A DNA stretch of 50,546 bases from a virus, in IMG/VR virus record IMGVR_UViG_3300022700_000305, positions 1-50,546 of that record; one strand, given 5' to 3'. Both the position numbers and the translations under genes were made by a program. Shown piece after piece: positions 49,168-50,546 of this stretch. The notes beneath the pieces were generated by a model. The model saw only the letters and a list, made by a program, of their open reading frames with translations. It did no database searches and had not been told where the DNA came from. How positions within the stretch are numbered: position 1 is the first letter of the stretch; every line of letters starts with the position of its first letter.

Positions 49168-49854
49168 TCACTCGTAAGTTATCGGATCCTCAATACCAAC
49201 CCTATCAAATGCTTCTAACCTCAACTCACAACTATCACAAGTGCCACATGCTAATTCTGTATCCCTGTAACAACTCCATGTATGTTCATATGGGACATTA
49301 ATTTTATTCCCTTTACTCACTATTTCCTTTTTATTCATGTGTTGTAACGGATTTTCTATTTGAATTGGTTCACCTTCAATTGCTTGTTTTGTTGCCAACC
49401 CAAACAACTCTTGCATCTTATTAATGTATTCAGGTCTGCAATCTGAATAACCACTATAGTCCATATGATTCGTTCCAATATACAATTTGTTACAATCGTT
49501 CGCTTCACCATACGCTAATCCAAACGATAAAAATATGGTGTTACGTGCTGGTACATATGATACTGGTATTTCATCATCACCATCACCCAACTCAATATCA
49601 TCATCAGTTAATGCTGATCCACCAATCATCCTAAATGTATCACTAACATCAAATATTTTATGCTCCATCAATTTATTTGGATACTCATTTTCATAATACT
49701 CATATGCATTTTTTGCAACCTCAATTTCTTTCCTATTTGATTGTCCATAATCAAATGTTATTGGATACACTTCATCACAATTCTTTAATGCAATCCCTAA
49801 ACATGTTGTACTATCCATTCCACCACTAAACAAAACTACCGCTTTTTTATACAT
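49168..49854 (-). CDS. queC: 7-cyano-7-deazaguanine (preQ0) synthase
   Basis: A 228-residue QueC. ATG 49854 (MYKKAVVLFSGGMDSTT) is preferred because AGGTGA lies upstream; GTG 49863 is the alternative. SGGMDSTT is the PP-loop for ATP. The C-terminal Cys set (SCYRDTELACGTCDSCELR) binds zinc. QueC converts CDG (7-carboxy-7-deazaguanine) to preQ0, the precursor of queuosine, archaeosine and 7-deazaguanine DNA bases. QueD, QueE and the insertion enzyme are not seen here, so they must lie elsewhere on the virus or host. Confidence 0.93.
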   Translation of the reverse strand: MYKKAVVLFSGGMDSTTCLGIALKNCDEVYPITFDYGQSNRKEIEVAKNAYEYYENEYPNKLMEHKIFDVSDTFRMIGGSALTDDDIELGDGDDEIPVSYVPARNTIFLSFGLAYGEANDCNKLYIGTNHMDYSGYSDCRPEYINKMQELFGLATKQAIEGEPIQIENPLQHMNKKEIVSKGNKINVPYEHTWSCYRDTELACGTCDSCELRLEAFDRVGIEDPITYE

Positions 49855-49855
49855 T

Positions 49856-50014
49856 TTAATCACCTATTTTTAACATTCTTTCACCACAATGTAAACATTC
49901 AATTATTATTTCATCTTCACTATCATATATGTATACTCTATTGTAACATTCTGGACATAACATTTTTGTTTCCGATGCATTTAACGCCTTTTGCAATTTA
50001 TATACTCTTTTCAT
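49856..50014 (-). CDS. Small zinc-ribbon protein
   Basis: A 52-residue protein read from ATG 50014. CPEC at residues 20-23 and CLHC at 40-43 form a treble-clef or ribbon-like zinc site with ERMLKIGD at the end. It lies between the kinase-like gene (17-nt overlap) and queC (1-nt gap before the ATG), in an operon arrangement. Small zinc ribbons are common in archaeal viruses as nucleic-acid or protein adaptors. The function is unknown. Confidence 0.75.
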   Translation of the reverse strand: MKRVYKLQKALNASETKMLCPECYNRVYIYDSEDEIIIECLHCGERMLKIGD

Positions 50015-50546
50015 AATATTTCAACACCGTATCGATTGTTTTAACTCTTTCTTGATGTTCTTTTGTGGAAATTGTTATATAATCAATATTATATAATTCT
50101 AACATCATTTTTATCATACCATCTATTCTACACACATCACACCAATCAATTGAACCCCTAACACCATCATCATCTAATAATTGTTTATGCGGCTTAACAT
50201 AAAACACTAATGAATGAGCCAATTTATCCATATAATGCGCTAATTTATCCCCATCAATCAAATGCGCAATTGTCCCATAATAACAAGCATACGCAATATT
50301 ATCAAAAGCCCTATCACTAACAAAATCATGTTTACCACGCTCCCTTTCTATTTGCTTTTCGAATACTTCTTTTTGGAACTCATTCACTTCATCAATATCT
50401 AATCTTATTTCGTCTAAACTTTTATCATATTGTTCAATTATTTCCCTAACCACTTCAGTCAATAATTCAAGGTCGTATTTGTTTGATACGTATTTAGCTA
50501 ATGTCGTTTTGCCAACACTTTGCGGGCCTATAAAATAAACTCTCAT
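49998..50546 (-). CDS. P-loop NTPase, NadR/kinase-like (AAA_28 type)
   Basis: A 182-residue protein; ATG 50546 is the last base triplet in the window and begins MRVYFIGPQSVGKTTLAKYV, so the start appears complete. GPQSVGKTT is the Walker A loop, and FVSDRAFDNIAYACYYG resembles the DR-containing lid of NadR/ribosylnicotinamide kinase and phage nucleotide kinases. The substrate could be NAD precursors or a deoxynucleoside. Its place beside queC and nrdDG fits nucleotide metabolism. Confidence 0.75.
   Translation of the reverse strand: MRVYFIGPQSVGKTTLAKYVSNKYDLELLTEVVREIIEQYDKSLDEIRLDIDEVNEFQKEVFEKQIERERGKHDFVSDRAFDNIAYACYYGTIAHLIDGDKLAHYMDKLAHSLVFYVKPHKQLLDDDGVRGSIDWCDVCRIDGMIKMMLELYNIDYITISTKEHQERVKTIDTVLKYYEKSI

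Noticed and set aside
1-50546. CRISPR arrays, insertion sequences and tRNA genes
   Set aside because: No regularly spaced repeats, transposase genes, terminal inverted repeats or tRNA-like clover leaves with a T-loop were found by eye.

Overview
The window is about 50 kb of a contractile-tailed (myovirus-like) virus or provirus that infects an archaeon. The head-tail genes are recognisable: prohead protease, scaffold-like protein, HK97-fold major capsid protein, head-tail connectors, tail sheath, two tail tubes, a frameshifted tail assembly chaperone pair, tape measure and a compact contractile baseplate. Promoters are archaeal. At least nine sites match the pattern TCCAAAACNTTTAAATAG (a BRE followed by a TATA box), placed 20-60 nt before start codons and sometimes implying near-leaderless mRNAs. 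Inside operons, starts are preceded by AGGTGA-type Shine-Dalgarno sites. The anaerobic ribonucleotide reductase NrdD/NrdG and two further radical SAM enzymes point to an anaerobic host. The virion proteins are very acidic and the DNA is AT-rich, which would fit a halophilic or halotolerant anaerobe such as a methanogen; the host call is inference. No portal, terminase, DNA polymerase or endolysin is recognisable here, so the window is part of a larger genome.

Layout. (1) 1-12068, + strand: fibre and adhesin genes built from shared repeat modules, interrupted by a free-standing HNH homing endonuclease and including a 1033-residue protein with three LamG-like domains. The last two (10344-12068) end in long four-residue tandem repeats. 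(2) 12074-15341: two radical SAM enzymes (the second with a SPASM-like tail) and two small unknown proteins, tightly coupled to the repeat proteins. (3) 15434-19317: a small membrane protein, a glycosyltransferase with its own promoter, a coiled-coil membrane protein, a multidomain prohead protease and an orphan LAGLIDADG-like gene. (4) 19318-19639: the only gap above 300 nt. It holds a foldable RNA-like element with a promoter facing in from each side, then the promoter of the capsid operon. (5) 19640-37160: scaffold to baseplate and distal fibre. (6) 37172-38656: a metallophosphoesterase with a short leader ORF, and a small membrane protein. (7) 38699-42408, - strand: nrdG and intein-containing nrdD. 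(8) 42575-50546: a sulfatase-like gene (+), then on the - strand a glycan cluster (aminotransferase, formyltransferase, sugar epimerase, two glycosyltransferases, sulfotransferase-like protein, methyltransferase), then queC, a small zinc protein and a P-loop kinase-like protein.

How it may work together. The centre builds the particle. The left end and the glycosyl genes probably decide how the virion surface meets the host. The radical SAM cassette may modify the tetrapeptide-repeat tail proteins, and the glycan cluster may make a formylated, sulfated or methylated sugar for the virion or the host surface. QueC suggests that 7-deazaguanine chemistry, possibly of viral DNA, is completed by genes outside the window. 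The most novel-looking items are the radical SAM/tetrapeptide-repeat cassette, the RNA element with facing promoters, and the glycan cluster.
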